DNA of 64,000 nt from an uncultured Muribaculaceae bacterium. GTDB taxonomy: Bacteria > Bacteroidota > Bacteroidia > Bacteroidales > Muribaculaceae. The notes under the pieces were generated by a model that was not told the origin of the DNA, did not search any database, and worked only from the letters and a program-made list of their open reading frames with translations. The translations under genes were made by a program, and so were the position numbers. Positions 49,865-59,803 of the stretch are shown here, piece by piece. Numbering within the stretch: position 1 is the stretch's first letter; each line of letters opens with the position of its first letter. Location of the stretch: contig CAJUPY010000002.1 in NCBI GenBank assembly GCA_910588035.1, forward strand, positions 123,798 through 187,797, in the 5' to 3' direction.

Positions 49865-50686
49865 TTAATATTGTTCGCTCTCGTTTGGGAAATCTCCGCT
49901 CTTGACATCGTCGATGTAGTGCCCGAGGGCATCATTGATGACTGTAGCAAGATTGGCGTAACGGCGGAGGAACTTCGGTGAGAAGCCGTTGTTCAGACCA
50001 AGCATGTCTTGATAGACAAGCACCTGGCCGTCACAGCCACTGCCGGCTCCGATTCCGATTGTCGGAATCGAGATTGACTCGGAGACACGACGTGCGAGTG
50101 CCGCCGGAATTTTCTCGAGTACCACCGCGAAACAACCGATCTCCTCAAGCATGCGTGCGTCTTCGATCAACTTCGTGGCCTCGGCTTCTTCCTTAGCCCT
50201 GACGGCATATGTTCCGAACTTGTTTATTGACTGTGGAGTCAGACCGAGATGCCCCATTACGGGTATTCCGGCAGAAAGAATACGTTCGATCGATTCGCGC
50301 ACCTCGCTGCCACCCTCGATTTTCACAGCCTCACTGCCGCTCTCCTTCATGATGCGTATTGCAGAAGCCAGGGCCTCTTTCGAATTACCCTGATAGGAAC
50401 CGAACGGCATGTCGGTGACAACAAGTGCCCTTTTGACACCGCGGACGACACTCTTTGCATAGTTTATCATCTCGTCAAGAGTGATCGGCAGTGTTGTAGC
50501 GTTTCCCGCCATCACATTTGAAGCCGAGTCACCGACAAGAATAACGTCCATGCCTGCGGTATCGACGATTGTAGCCATTGTATAGTCATAGGCTGTCAGC
50601 ATTGCGATTTTCTCGCCGCGCTGCTTCATCTCGATCAGGCGGCGTGTTGTAACCTTGCGTTGGTTATCAATTGTGTTTGTAGACAT
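49865..50686 (-). CDS. panB: 3-methyl-2-oxobutanoate hydroxymethyltransferase
   Basis: A 273-residue enzyme that makes ketopantoate from alpha-ketoisovalerate and methylene-tetrahydrofolate, the first step of pantothenate synthesis. The start at 50686 (MSTNTIDNQRKVTTRRLIEM) is chosen because the longer frame runs into the upstream gene. Signature lines are MLTAYDYTMATIVDTAGMD, VGDSASNVMAG, VTDMPFGSYQ, KIEGG and GIGAGSGCDGQVLVYQDMLG. All metal and substrate motifs of PanB are present. No other pan gene is in the window. Confidence 0.96.
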   Translation of the reverse strand: MSTNTIDNQRKVTTRRLIEMKQRGEKIAMLTAYDYTMATIVDTAGMDVILVGDSASNVMAGNATTLPITLDEMINYAKSVVRGVKRALVVTDMPFGSYQGNSKEALASAIRIMKESGSEAVKIEGGSEVRESIERILSAGIPVMGHLGLTPQSINKFGTYAVRAKEEAEATKLIEDARMLEEIGCFAVVLEKIPAALARRVSESISIPTIGIGAGSGCDGQVLVYQDMLGLNNGFSPKFLRRYANLATVINDALGHYIDDVKSGDFPNESEQY

Positions 50687-50714
50687 TTTTATCTTATAAA
50701 TAAAATTGGAAACT

Positions 50715-51146
50715 CTATTGACGGTCTGATATCTCAACCACTATCGGCAGAAACGAGACTCTCAGATAAAAAACGAGCGTGACTACGGCAGCTGAAATGG
50801 CGACCGACCACTCTCCGGCCGAGAATTGCCGGTCGAAACCGAAGATATCAGCAAAACTGACCACCGCAGCCAGAAAAAATATCAGCGCGGGCAGATTCAA
50901 GGCCAGTTTACGGGACAGGGAACCAGACGGCAGCCGACGGGTGAAGAACAGCGTCGACACTGTCAACACTCCGGCAATCACGATAGCTGTCGCTCCGACA
51001 GCCACAGTTGCCAATACGCCAAAATACCACGCCAATGTCAATGCTCCGGCAAATCCATAGTGGACTGCCAAGACAACAGCAGTCGCCTCGACAACTGCTA
51101 TGAGAGTCGAGGCGACAGGATAAATTATGGTGGTTATTTTTGACAT
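50715..51146 (-). CDS. Four-helix membrane protein of unknown function
   Basis: A 143-residue protein with four hydrophobic segments (about 5-30, 33-65, 80-100 and 110-135), for example LTLAWYFGVLATVAVGATAI and LNLPALIFFLAAVVSFADIF. No family recognised. It has its own -7 box and ends 28 nt before the panB start, so it may be co-transcribed with panB. Bacteroidales often encode such proteins next to panB, but I cannot name a function. Confidence 0.72.
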   Translation of the reverse strand: MSKITTIIYPVASTLIAVVEATAVVLAVHYGFAGALTLAWYFGVLATVAVGATAIVIAGVLTVSTLFFTRRLPSGSLSRKLALNLPALIFFLAAVVSFADIFGFDRQFSAGEWSVAISAAVVTLVFYLRVSFLPIVVEISDRQ

Positions 51147-51162
51147 CAGGTTTATTTTGCCG

Positions 51163-51170
51163 CAAAATTA
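51163..51170 (-). promoter_or_regulatory. -7 box of the membrane protein-panB pair
   Basis: TAATTTTG on the minus strand (51170-51163), 17 nt before the ATG at 51146. Confidence 0.6.
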
Positions 51171-51208
51171 AACAATTTTGATGACGCGGTAAAATAAACC
51201 GTCAAAAA

Positions 51209-52021
51209 TCACATTGCGAAAGCGTTGAATCCGCCGTCGACAACGGCAACTGTGCCGGTCACGAACGACGAAGCATCTGAGATCAGATATTGGATCGTGC
51301 CACAGAGTTCCTCCGGACGTCCGAAACGTTTGAAAGGAGTCTGTCTGATCACGTCGTTACCCCGCTCGGTCAGCGAACCGTCGGCATTTGTCAGCAGCGC
51401 CCGGTTCTGATTGGTCAGGAAGAAGCCGGGAGCAATGGCATTGACACGGATGTCTGAAGTGAATTTCGTAGCCACCTCGTTTGCGAGGAATGCTGTGAAA
51501 TTGCTTATTCCGGCTTTGGCTGCGGCATAGCCAAGAACTCTTGTCATCGGGCGGAATGCAGCCATTGACGAGAAGTTGACGATCGAACCGCGACCGGCCT
51601 CGACCATCGGTTTCAGAAATATCTGCGTAGGGAGTACGGTACCTGTCAGATTGACATTCAACACTTTCTGGAACTCTTCGATCTTGACATCAAAGAATGT
51701 GTTTCCGGGTGCTATGGTCGCACCGGGCATATTGCCTCCGGCAGCGTTGAGAAGAGCGTCGACGCGGCCATACCGGGCCATGATCTCATCGCAATTGGCC
51801 TGAAGCACCTCGGCATCCATGACATCGGTGACAAGAAACAGAGCCTCGCCGCCCTTTGCATTGATTTCAGCAACCAACCGGTCACCCTCTTCCTTACGGC
51901 GGCCCATCAACACTACTTTCGCACCTTGCAGGGCAAGATACTCTCCGATGCACGCACCAAGCACTCCGGTGCCTCCGGTAATGACAACTACCTGATCTTT
52001 AACTGAAAAAAGTTCGTTCAT
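51209..52021 (-). CDS. SDR-type D-mannonate oxidoreductase
   Basis: A 270-residue short-chain dehydrogenase. The cofactor motif is TGGTGVLG (about 15-22), followed by NAAGGN and the catalytic Ser in NFSSMAA with YAAAKAG. The C-terminus VTGTVAVVDGGFNAFAM is usual. It starts 8 nt after the uxuA gene. In Bacteroidetes, this SDR replaces the classical UxuB and interconverts D-fructuronate and D-mannonate in glucuronate breakdown. Specificity is inferred from the pairing with uxuA. Confidence 0.88.
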   Translation of the reverse strand: MNELFSVKDQVVVITGGTGVLGACIGEYLALQGAKVVLMGRRKEEGDRLVAEINAKGGEALFLVTDVMDAEVLQANCDEIMARYGRVDALLNAAGGNMPGATIAPGNTFFDVKIEEFQKVLNVNLTGTVLPTQIFLKPMVEAGRGSIVNFSSMAAFRPMTRVLGYAAAKAGISNFTAFLANEVATKFTSDIRVNAIAPGFFLTNQNRALLTNADGSLTERGNDVIRQTPFKRFGRPEELCGTIQYLISDASSFVTGTVAVVDGGFNAFAM

Positions 52022-52028
52022 GGTTTGT

Positions 52029-53201
52029 TTATTTAGATTCGTTTTTGATTTTGTTTACTGTGGCCATGATGCCGCTGACCATTCCGAGCGCGAGCATTCG
52101 TCCGTGGAATGAATATCCGGCATTGTAGCCCATTTTCTCATCTCCGAGCATAAGCGGCGCGTGATCGACCCTCATCGGCACACCCGGACGCACTGTCTCA
52201 AAAGTGGTGACCACATCGATCAACCGCGGATCGAGGTGGGTAGATTCCTTGAAGTCTCCGTCGGGAAGAACACGGCAGATGCGTGCATGCACGAAATGGG
52301 TGCGGTCGGCATACTTGCGGGCAAGTTCAGTCACATCGTTTTGCGCACCCGCGCTCAAAGACCCGGCACAGAATGTGAGACCATTGTGTTTATTTGGCAC
52401 GGCATCGAGAAATGCCTTTATGTCAGCGTCGCAGGTGACGATGCGTGGAAGGCCGAGAATCGGCATCGGGGGATCGTCGGGGTGCACACACATGTTTATG
52501 TCATATTCGTCACACACCGGCATGATCGCCTCGAGGAAATATTTCATGTTCTCGCGAAGCTGACCGGCGTCTATGCCCTCATAGAGCTTCAGCAGCTCGC
52601 GGAATTTTTCGACCGGGTTCAGGTCACTCTCCGATATATTGCCGTTCACAAAGCCCTGGGTCTTGACAATGATGTTATCGACAAGACGTCGTTCAGCCTC
52701 TTCATCCATTTCCGGTTTCATCTTCTCGACACGTGCCAATGTCTTCTCATCGTAATCGGCCGATGCATTAGCGCGTTTGAGAATGCATATGTCGAAATAG
52801 GCGAATTCAGCCTTGTTGAAATAGAGGTTAGACGTGCCGTCGTCGTTGGGATTCTCAAGATCGGTGCGTGCCCAGTCAAGAACCGGCATGAAATTATAGC
52901 ATATCGTCTTGACACCGGCCTTGCCGAGATTGGCCAGACTGATCTTGTAGTTCTCGATCAGCCGGTCGCGGTCTTCGCCTCCATATTTTATCGATTCACT
53001 TACCGGAAGACTTTCGACGACAGACCAGCGCAAGCCGTGGTCCTCGATGAAATTCTTCATTTTCATCACTTCGTCATAGCTCCATATCTCACCGTTGGGA
53101 ATGTGGTGGAGCGCGGTTACTATTCCCTCGACACCGATCTGACGCAACATCTCGAGTGTGATTTTGTCATTCGGTCCGAACCATCTCCATGTTTTTTCCA
53201 T
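52029..53201 (-). CDS. uxuA: Mannonate dehydratase
   Basis: A 390-residue enzyme that converts D-mannonate to 2-keto-3-deoxygluconate in hexuronate breakdown. It begins MEKTWRWFGPNDKITLEMLR, the UxuA N-terminus, and has HHIPNGEIWSYDEV, CYNFMPVLDWARTDL, and the metal-binding histidines in NMCVHPDDPP, TFCAGSLSAG and HFVHAR (with the Cys and His typical for UxuA), and RVDHAPLM. With the SDR gene it makes a two-step glucuronate module. A -7 box lies upstream, divergent to lysS. An open frame of 359 codons on the opposite strand is a shadow of this gene. Confidence 0.95.
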   Translation of the reverse strand: MEKTWRWFGPNDKITLEMLRQIGVEGIVTALHHIPNGEIWSYDEVMKMKNFIEDHGLRWSVVESLPVSESIKYGGEDRDRLIENYKISLANLGKAGVKTICYNFMPVLDWARTDLENPNDDGTSNLYFNKAEFAYFDICILKRANASADYDEKTLARVEKMKPEMDEEAERRLVDNIIVKTQGFVNGNISESDLNPVEKFRELLKLYEGIDAGQLRENMKYFLEAIMPVCDEYDINMCVHPDDPPMPILGLPRIVTCDADIKAFLDAVPNKHNGLTFCAGSLSAGAQNDVTELARKYADRTHFVHARICRVLPDGDFKESTHLDPRLIDVVTTFETVRPGVPMRVDHAPLMLGDEKMGYNAGYSFHGRMLALGMVSGIMATVNKIKNESK

Positions 53202-53231
53202 GTATATATCATTTTAGTTGTTTCATGTCGG

Positions 53232-53239
53232 CAAAATTA
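53232..53239 (-). promoter_or_regulatory. -7 box of the uxuA operon
   Basis: TAATTTTG on the minus strand (about 53239-53232), about 30 nt before the uxuA ATG. Confidence 0.65.
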
Positions 53240-53356
53240 GTGAAAAACTCCAAATCGCGATAGCATTGTCGTCCCAAACTATGAGACTCTCGTTGCAATT
53301 CGCCGACAACAGCCAACACCGCCACATATATATTTCCGATGGTGGGAAAAATTTTG

Positions 53357-53364
53357 TAATTTTG
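53357..53364 (+). promoter_or_regulatory. -7 box of lysS
   Basis: TAATTTTG at 53357-53364, 29 nt before the ATG at 53394. No good -33 element is visible. Confidence 0.65.
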
Positions 53365-53393
53365 CAGAATTAAATCAAAAAACTTGTGTCATC

Positions 53394-55127
53394 ATGAATC
53401 CACTTGAACTCAGCGAACAAGAAATCGTGCGCCGCGGAAGCCTTGAGCAGATGCGTGCAATGGGCATCAACCCCTATCCCGCCTCAGAATATAAAGTAAA
53501 TGCATATACCGACGAAATCAAAGACACATTCAGCGACGACGATTCCCGTCGCGAGGTTGTCATCGCCGGACGAATCATGAGCCGCCGCATAATGGGCAAA
53601 GCCTCATTCATGGAACTGCAAGATTCACGCGGCCGCATTCAGGTCTATGTCAACCGCGACGAAATCTGTCCGGGAGACGACAAGGATCTTTATAACGTAG
53701 TTTTCAAAAAACTGCTCGATATAGGCGATTTCGTCGGTGTGACAGGTTTCGTGTTCCGCACACAAACCGGAGAAATCTCAGTTCACGCCCGGTCGCTTAC
53801 TGTTCTCGGCAAATCACTGCGTCCGCTTCCGATTGTAAAAGTCAAGGACGGCGTCACATACGATGCCTTCGACGATCCGGAGTTGAGATACCGCCGCCGT
53901 TATGTGGACCTCATTGTCAATGAAGGTGTCAAGGATATATTCATCAAACGCACCAAGGTTTACAACACCATGCGCCAATACTTCAACGAAAACGGCTACA
54001 TGGAGGTCGAGACCCCGATATTGCAATCCATTCCCGGCGGCGCATCAGCCCGCCCATTCATCACCCACCATAACGCGCTCGACATTCCTCTCTATCTGAG
54101 AATCGCCGATGAACTTTATCTGAAGCGTCTGATTGTCGGCGGATTTGAAGGTGTGTATGAATTCTCCAAGAACTTCAGAAATGAAGGCATGGACCGCACC
54201 CACAACCCCGAGTTCACCTGCATGGAGATCTACGTGGCCTATAAAGACTACAACTGGATGATGAGTTTCACCGAGAAGATGCTTGAGCGCATCTGCCTCG
54301 CGGTCAACGGCACCACCACTGTCAAGGTCGGTGACAACGTCATTGATTTCAAGGCTCCATATCGCCGCGTGACAATGATCGACGCCATCAAGGAATTTAC
54401 CGGCATAGACATAACCGGCATGAACGAAGAGCAGTTGCGCGACGTTTGCCGTCAGCTTGAGATCGAGGTAGACCCGTCAATGGGCAAAGGAAAACTCATT
54501 GATGAGATTTTCGGGGAGAAATGCGAAGGCAACTACATTCAGCCGACATTCATCATCGATTATCCGATCGAAATGTCGCCGTTGACAAAGCGTCACCGCG
54601 AAAATCCGGAACTGACCGAGCGTTTCGAACTTATGGTCAACGGCAAAGAACTTGCCAACGCCTATTCAGAGCTCAACGACCCGATCGACCAATATGAACG
54701 TTTCGTCGAGCAGATGAAACTCAGCGAGAAAGGTGATGACGAGGCAATGATCATTGACCATGACTTCATTCGCGCCCTCGAGTACGGAATGCCTCCGACT
54801 TCGGGAATGGGTATAGGAATGGACCGTCTTGTAATGTTGATGACCGGACAGACCACCATTCAGGAAGTACTCTTCTTCCCCCAGATGCGTCCCGAAAAAG
54901 TTCAGAAACGCGACAAGGAAGAAGCCTATACGGCTATCGGTGTCGAAGCCTGCTGGGTGGCACCTCTTCAGAAAGCCGGCATTCTGACGGTTGAGGCACT
55001 CGCTGCCGTGACATCAGCCGGCAAACTCCACCAGGAACTCTGCGGTCTGAACAAAAAATTCAAACTCGGTTTGAACAATCCGACCGTCGAGACTGTCACA
55101 CAATGGATAGCAGATGCTGCGAAATGA
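53394..55127 (+). CDS. lysS: Lysine-tRNA ligase, class II
   Basis: A 577-residue enzyme that charges tRNA-Lys. The N-terminal OB-fold (about 50-150) has GRIMSRRIMGKASFMELQD. The class II core shows motif 2 in FRNEGMDRTHNPEFTCMEIY and motif 3 in PPTSGMGIGMDRLVMLMTG. The last 70 residues (after FFPQMRPEK) form an extension with a helix-rich end (VEACWVAPLQKAG, GLNKKFKLGLNNPT), found in Bacteroidetes LysRS. Start is normal. The gene is followed by gpsA 34 nt downstream, the usual Bacteroidales order (pgi, often the third gene, is missing here). Confidence 0.97.
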   Translation: MNPLELSEQEIVRRGSLEQMRAMGINPYPASEYKVNAYTDEIKDTFSDDDSRREVVIAGRIMSRRIMGKASFMELQDSRGRIQVYVNRDEICPGDDKDLYNVVFKKLLDIGDFVGVTGFVFRTQTGEISVHARSLTVLGKSLRPLPIVKVKDGVTYDAFDDPELRYRRRYVDLIVNEGVKDIFIKRTKVYNTMRQYFNENGYMEVETPILQSIPGGASARPFITHHNALDIPLYLRIADELYLKRLIVGGFEGVYEFSKNFRNEGMDRTHNPEFTCMEIYVAYKDYNWMMSFTEKMLERICLAVNGTTTVKVGDNVIDFKAPYRRVTMIDAIKEFTGIDITGMNEEQLRDVCRQLEIEVDPSMGKGKLIDEIFGEKCEGNYIQPTFIIDYPIEMSPLTKRHRENPELTERFELMVNGKELANAYSELNDPIDQYERFVEQMKLSEKGDDEAMIIDHDFIRALEYGMPPTSGMGIGMDRLVMLMTGQTTIQEVLFFPQMRPEKVQKRDKEEAYTAIGVEACWVAPLQKAGILTVEALAAVTSAGKLHQELCGLNKKFKLGLNNPTVETVTQWIADAAK

Positions 55128-55161
55128 CAGTTTTCTGAACTATTAACCTTAATCTTATTCA

Positions 55162-56157
55162 ATGAGTTTTCCAGGAAACATAGCAGTGATGGGAGGCGGC
55201 AGTTGGGCAACGGCACTTGCCAAACTGCTGCTTAACAACTGCGAACAGATAACGTGGTACATGCGGCGCGATGACCGCATCGAAGATTTCAAGCAACTTC
55301 GCCACAATCCGGCATATCTGACCGATGTGACTTTCGACGTCGAGAGAATAAACTTCTCAAGCGACATCAATCAAGTTTGCAGCGAATGCGACACATTGCT
55401 TCTGGTGATGCCATCGCCTTACTTCAAAGACCACATGAGCAAACTGACTGTCGACATCAGCGAGAAATATGTCGTGAACGCGATCAAAGGTATCGTTCCG
55501 GATGACAACATGCTGATTTCAGACTACATGATGGAACGTTATGGTATAATCAGCGAGCACATGCTCGTCATCAGCGGTCCCTGCCATGCCGAGGAGGTAG
55601 CCCTCGACCGTCCGTCGTATCTGACCGTAGGGTGCAACGACATCGGACATGCAGCCGACTTCGCGCGGTGCATCATTTCCAAGAACACCCATGCGATAAC
55701 ATCGAGCGATGTTGACGGAATCGAGTATGCCGGTGTCTTGAAAAATGTCTATGCCATCGCAGCAGGAATCATTCACGGCATGAAGAAAGGCGACAACTTC
55801 GTCGCCATGCTTGTCTCCAACGCAATCAGAGAAATGGAACGCTTCATCGACGCCGTCAATCCCCGTCCGCGACAGATTTGCGACTCGGTCTATCTGGGAG
55901 ACCTTCTGGTGACCGCATACTCGCGATTCTCACGAAACCACAATTTCGGGTCAATGATCGGCAAGGGATATTCGGTCAAGGCAGCGCGTATGGAAATGGA
56001 ACAGACAGCCGAAGGCTATTACGGCACCAAGTGCATTCATGAGATCAACTCGCGCTATGAGGTCGCGATGCCGATTCTCAACACGATGTACGACATTCTC
56101 TACCGTCGCATTTCGGTCGATGCAGCTATCAAACGGTTGGCAAAGACTTTCAGCTGA
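55162..56157 (+). CDS. gpsA: NAD(P)-dependent glycerol-3-phosphate dehydrogenase
   Basis: A 331-residue enzyme that reduces dihydroxyacetone phosphate to sn-glycerol 3-phosphate for phospholipid synthesis. Cofactor motif GGGSWATALAKLL (residues about 11-23), then VNAIKGI (the catalytic-side Lys), ISGPCHAEEVA, EYAGVLKNVYAIAAGI and GDLLVTAYSRFSRNHNFG. All GpsA landmarks are present and length is typical. It is downstream of lysS and probably shares its transcript. Confidence 0.95.
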   Translation: MSFPGNIAVMGGGSWATALAKLLLNNCEQITWYMRRDDRIEDFKQLRHNPAYLTDVTFDVERINFSSDINQVCSECDTLLLVMPSPYFKDHMSKLTVDISEKYVVNAIKGIVPDDNMLISDYMMERYGIISEHMLVISGPCHAEEVALDRPSYLTVGCNDIGHAADFARCIISKNTHAITSSDVDGIEYAGVLKNVYAIAAGIIHGMKKGDNFVAMLVSNAIREMERFIDAVNPRPRQICDSVYLGDLLVTAYSRFSRNHNFGSMIGKGYSVKAARMEMEQTAEGYYGTKCIHEINSRYEVAMPILNTMYDILYRRISVDAAIKRLAKTFS

Positions 56158-56188
56158 TACATTTTTCTTATAGATTATATCGTCAACA

Positions 56189-58549
56189 ATGTTCCAACGC
56201 CTCATTTTGATTGTCACCGCCGCGGCGGTGACAATTGCATCAGCCAGCGGCAGTGACTACCGGCGGCTTGTCGAGCCGATCAACAACAACATCATACGTG
56301 TGACTTATTTCCCTGAAAACTGGCATGGAAATGATGTTCAGATCTCTCTTGTCAAAGACATAAGACAAGACCGGCAACACACCATCGTCAAAAAGATCGG
56401 TGACAAAGATTACACAATCACACTGTCGGGGACCGGAGTCAGTGAAAAAAGCAATGGCGATGTTGAATTTTTCTCCCTGCAACAATGGGCAATCGACGCT
56501 TCCGCACCGGAAGTCAAAAACGGCAAAGCGAAGATAACGTTCAATATCGGCAACTCGACAACCGCGGCATTCGGAGGCGGTGAGCGCGGACAGGGAGGAA
56601 ATCTCATGGGAGATACCCTTGTCAACTACAACCGTCAGAATTACGGATATACGGCCGGAGATCCGCGCATCAGCCAGATGAACATCACGATGCCGCTGTT
56701 CATCTCAAACCGCGGTTTCGCAATTCTGTTCGATGACTACGCCCCGTCGACATTCATTCTTGGCGATCCCGTGGTCTATGAGACAGAAAACATAAAGCGG
56801 CCGATAACCTACTATGTCATCTCAGATTATTTCCACAACGGCGACGTAAACGCTCTTGAAGAAGTCACCAAGGCAATGTCTGAACTTATCGGACGTCAGG
56901 AACTGCCCCCGCTGTGGTCTCTCGGATACATAACCTCAAAATATGGATATCGCACCCAGGCCGAGACCATTGGAGTAATCGACACCCTGCAGTCAAAAGG
57001 ATTTCCGGTTGACGGAATCGTGCTTGACCTCTACTGGTATGGCAAAGAGCAAGACATGGGTGCTTTGTCGTGGGAAAAAAGCCAATGGCCTGACCACCGG
57101 AAGATGCTCTCGATGCTCAAGCAGAAGGGGGTGAACCTTATTCCGATCTCACAACCATACGTTCTGCAGAACGGACGTGGAATCGACAATTACAACTATC
57201 TTTCAGACCGAAAGATGCTCGGTCTCGACTCGGTCGGCAATACCCGGAAAGTCACAATCTGGGTCGGAGAAGGCGGCATGCTTGATGTCTCCAATCCGTC
57301 GACACGACAGTGGTTGCGCGACCGTTACCGAAAACTGACCGACGAAGGCGTGGCCGGCTGGTGGGGCGATCTCGGTGAACCAGAGGTGCATCCCGAAGAA
57401 ATGGTGCATCACAACGGGGAGTCGGCACGCCTCTACCACAACCGCTACGGCAACGACTGGAGCAAAATAATATACGATCTTTTCAAAGAAGAATATCCCG
57501 ACCGTCGCCTCATGACACTGATGCGCGGCGGAACAATCGGACTGCAAAACTACAACGTATTCCCTTGGTCAACCGATGTCAGCCGTTCATGGGGGGGACT
57601 TCAGGCACAGATACCGATCATGGTTCATTCAGGACTCAGCGGTCTCGGCTACATGAGTCATGACGTCGGCGGCTTTGCCGTAGATCCCGAACGCCCGGTC
57701 GATCCCGAACTATATGTGCGCTGGTTGCAGCTCGGGACATTCTCTCCCATTCTGCGCACACATGCACAACAAATGGCCGAACCATACAAATATCCTGAAT
57801 ATGAGCATATAATTCTTCCGCTGATAAAGGAACGATACCGCTGGCTTCCCTACAACTACACACTCGCTTATGAGAACAGCTATGAGGGGCTGCCGCTGGT
57901 GCGTCCGCTCGGATTTTCGACCGACCCTGAAATGAACACATGCGAGACAGAATACATGTGGGGCAAAGATGTCGTCATCGCCCCCGTGCTTCAACAGGGT
58001 GCCACATCTCGCGATGTAATTCTGCCGTCGGGCCGGTGGTATGACTACAATGATCCGCTCAAAACGTTCGTCGGACCCGACACAATCGCCTACAATGCCG
58101 GAATCGACAGGTTGCCGATGTTTGTCAGAGCAGGTGCGATCATTCCGACCGCCGACTATCAGATGAGAAATACCGGCGACTACAAGACTTCTGTCTACAC
58201 CATCAACTACTACCCGTCGGAGACCGCAAGCCGCGGATACATCTTTGAAGATGACATGTCAACCCCATCGCGCGGAGACCACCCTTATGACCACATCAAC
58301 ATCCACGCCATTCCACGAGGAAAAGAACTTTCATTCTCTATCTCCACAAAACTGTTCAACACGACACTGTCAGAAGTCAAAATGACAGCTAAAGAGCTTA
58401 CATTCAGAGTCTATGATTCGAAAAAGCCTGTCTCTGTCACCGACGGCGACAAGACTGTCAGATTTGACTATGACGAAAACAAAAAGACACTGTCATTCAA
58501 TGTGACATACGGTCTGTGTGACTTCACCACAATTAAAATCACTTATTGA
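56189..58549 (+). CDS. GH31 alpha-glucosidase-type enzyme, secreted
   Basis: A 786-residue family 31 glycoside hydrolase with a signal peptide (MFQRLILIVTAAAVTIASAS). The N-terminal beta-sandwich is about 25-225, the TIM barrel about 230-590, then two C-terminal beta domains. The nucleophile is probably Asp394 in WWGDLGEPE and the acid/base Asp463 in WSTDVSRSWGG; HDVGGF follows as usual. GH31 covers alpha-glucosidases, alpha-xylosidases and alpha-galactosidases; the substrate is not settled here. It starts 31 nt after gpsA and its stop lies 2 nt before the start of sdaA, so these genes may be one operon. Confidence 0.93.
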   Translation: MFQRLILIVTAAAVTIASASGSDYRRLVEPINNNIIRVTYFPENWHGNDVQISLVKDIRQDRQHTIVKKIGDKDYTITLSGTGVSEKSNGDVEFFSLQQWAIDASAPEVKNGKAKITFNIGNSTTAAFGGGERGQGGNLMGDTLVNYNRQNYGYTAGDPRISQMNITMPLFISNRGFAILFDDYAPSTFILGDPVVYETENIKRPITYYVISDYFHNGDVNALEEVTKAMSELIGRQELPPLWSLGYITSKYGYRTQAETIGVIDTLQSKGFPVDGIVLDLYWYGKEQDMGALSWEKSQWPDHRKMLSMLKQKGVNLIPISQPYVLQNGRGIDNYNYLSDRKMLGLDSVGNTRKVTIWVGEGGMLDVSNPSTRQWLRDRYRKLTDEGVAGWWGDLGEPEVHPEEMVHHNGESARLYHNRYGNDWSKIIYDLFKEEYPDRRLMTLMRGGTIGLQNYNVFPWSTDVSRSWGGLQAQIPIMVHSGLSGLGYMSHDVGGFAVDPERPVDPELYVRWLQLGTFSPILRTHAQQMAEPYKYPEYEHIILPLIKERYRWLPYNYTLAYENSYEGLPLVRPLGFSTDPEMNTCETEYMWGKDVVIAPVLQQGATSRDVILPSGRWYDYNDPLKTFVGPDTIAYNAGIDRLPMFVRAGAIIPTADYQMRNTGDYKTSVYTINYYPSETASRGYIFEDDMSTPSRGDHPYDHINIHAIPRGKELSFSISTKLFNTTLSEVKMTAKELTFRVYDSKKPVSVTDGDKTVRFDYDENKKTLSFNVTYGLCDFTTIKITY

Positions 58550-58551
58550 AC

Positions 58552-59748
58552 ATGGAATCGATCAAACGTCTCTACAAAATCGGACTCGGCCCGTCGAGCA
58601 GCCACACAATGGGACCCCGCAAGGCCGCCGAGGAATTTCTCGACCGCCACCGCGATGCCTCCCGCTTCGAGGTGACTCTCTATGGTTCACTCGCCGCCAC
58701 CGGTGCCGGCCACCTTACCGACCGCGCTATCATAGACACCCTTGAGCCGACAGCACCCACAACTATCGTGTGGAAACCTGAGATGTTTCTCGATTTCCAC
58801 CCCAACGGAATGACCTTAAGGTCTTTTGACAGCGAAGGCAAAGAAACCGACAGCGACACCGTCTTCTCAATTGGCGGAGGCGACATCTGCCGCGAAGGGC
58901 AATCGCGTACAGTCGGAGAGAAAGTCTATGAGATGAGCCACATATCTGACATCTTGAACTGGTGTGAGTCAACAGGACGCAGCTATTGGGAATATGTAGA
59001 CATGTGTGAGGATTCCGATGTATGGGATTATCTCCATGAGGTGTGGATCACAATGAAAGAAGCGGTCGAACGGGGCATCGAAGCCGAAGGTGTTCTTCCC
59101 GGCGGACTCGGGGTGCGCCGCAAAGCCGTCAGCTACCACGTCCATGCCGCGGGCTACAACAGCAATCTCAAGAGCCGCGGTCTGGTCTACGCCTACGCGC
59201 TCGCGGTGAGTGAGGAAAATGCCTCCGGAGGAAAAATCGTGACAGCACCGACATGCGGTTCATGCGGCATCGTACCTGCGGTGCTCTACCACCTCCACAA
59301 CTCAAAAAATTTCCCGGAGAAAAGAATATTGCGTGCCCTCGCCACCGCAGGCATTTTCGGAAATGTCGTAAAAACCAATGCTTCGGTGTCGGGTGCCGAA
59401 GTCGGGTGCCAGGGAGAGGTCGGTGTTGCCTGCGCCATGGCTGCCGCAGCCGCAAGCCAGCTTTTCGGTGGTTCTCCGGCCCAGATTGAATACTCGGCCG
59501 AAATGGGCCTTGAACATCATCTCGGACTGACCTGTGACCCGGTGTGCGGACTCGTGCAGATTCCGTGCATCGAGCGTAACGCCTATGCTGCGGCCCGCGC
59601 GCTCGACGCCAACCTATATGCTGCATTTTCCGACGGTCGCCACTCCGTTTCTTTCGACCGCATTGTCGAGGTCATGAAACAGACTGGTCACGACATTCCG
59701 AGTCTCTACAAAGAAACATCACAAGGCGGCCTCGCCGTCATTAAATAG
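58552..59748 (+). CDS. sdaA: L-serine ammonia-lyase, iron-sulfur type
   Basis: A 398-residue single-chain L-serine dehydratase, which converts L-serine to pyruvate and ammonia using a 4Fe-4S cluster. The N-terminus MESIKRLYKIGLGPSSSHTM carries the conserved substrate loop GPSSSHTMGP. Cluster and active-site cysteines lie in PTCGSCGIVPAVLY, VGCQGEVGVACAMAA and CDPVCGLVQIPCIERNA. ATG 58552 is preferred over the TTG at 58546. It follows the GH31 gene almost without a gap. The enzyme is oxygen-sensitive, which fits an anaerobe. Confidence 0.95.
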   Translation: MESIKRLYKIGLGPSSSHTMGPRKAAEEFLDRHRDASRFEVTLYGSLAATGAGHLTDRAIIDTLEPTAPTTIVWKPEMFLDFHPNGMTLRSFDSEGKETDSDTVFSIGGGDICREGQSRTVGEKVYEMSHISDILNWCESTGRSYWEYVDMCEDSDVWDYLHEVWITMKEAVERGIEAEGVLPGGLGVRRKAVSYHVHAAGYNSNLKSRGLVYAYALAVSEENASGGKIVTAPTCGSCGIVPAVLYHLHNSKNFPEKRILRALATAGIFGNVVKTNASVSGAEVGCQGEVGVACAMAAAAASQLFGGSPAQIEYSAEMGLEHHLGLTCDPVCGLVQIPCIERNAYAAARALDANLYAAFSDGRHSVSFDRIVEVMKQTGHDIPSLYKETSQGGLAVIK

Positions 59749-59803
59749 CGGCAACAAATCGGGTCTGCCCGATGTTATTACAGTAACAAACAATATATAA
59801 ATT

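Noticed and set aside
52161..53240. Open frame of 359 codons on the plus strand opposite uxuA
   Set aside because: It mirrors the uxuA coding frame, lacks recognisable motifs and has no promoter of its own. uxuA is supported by strong family motifs.
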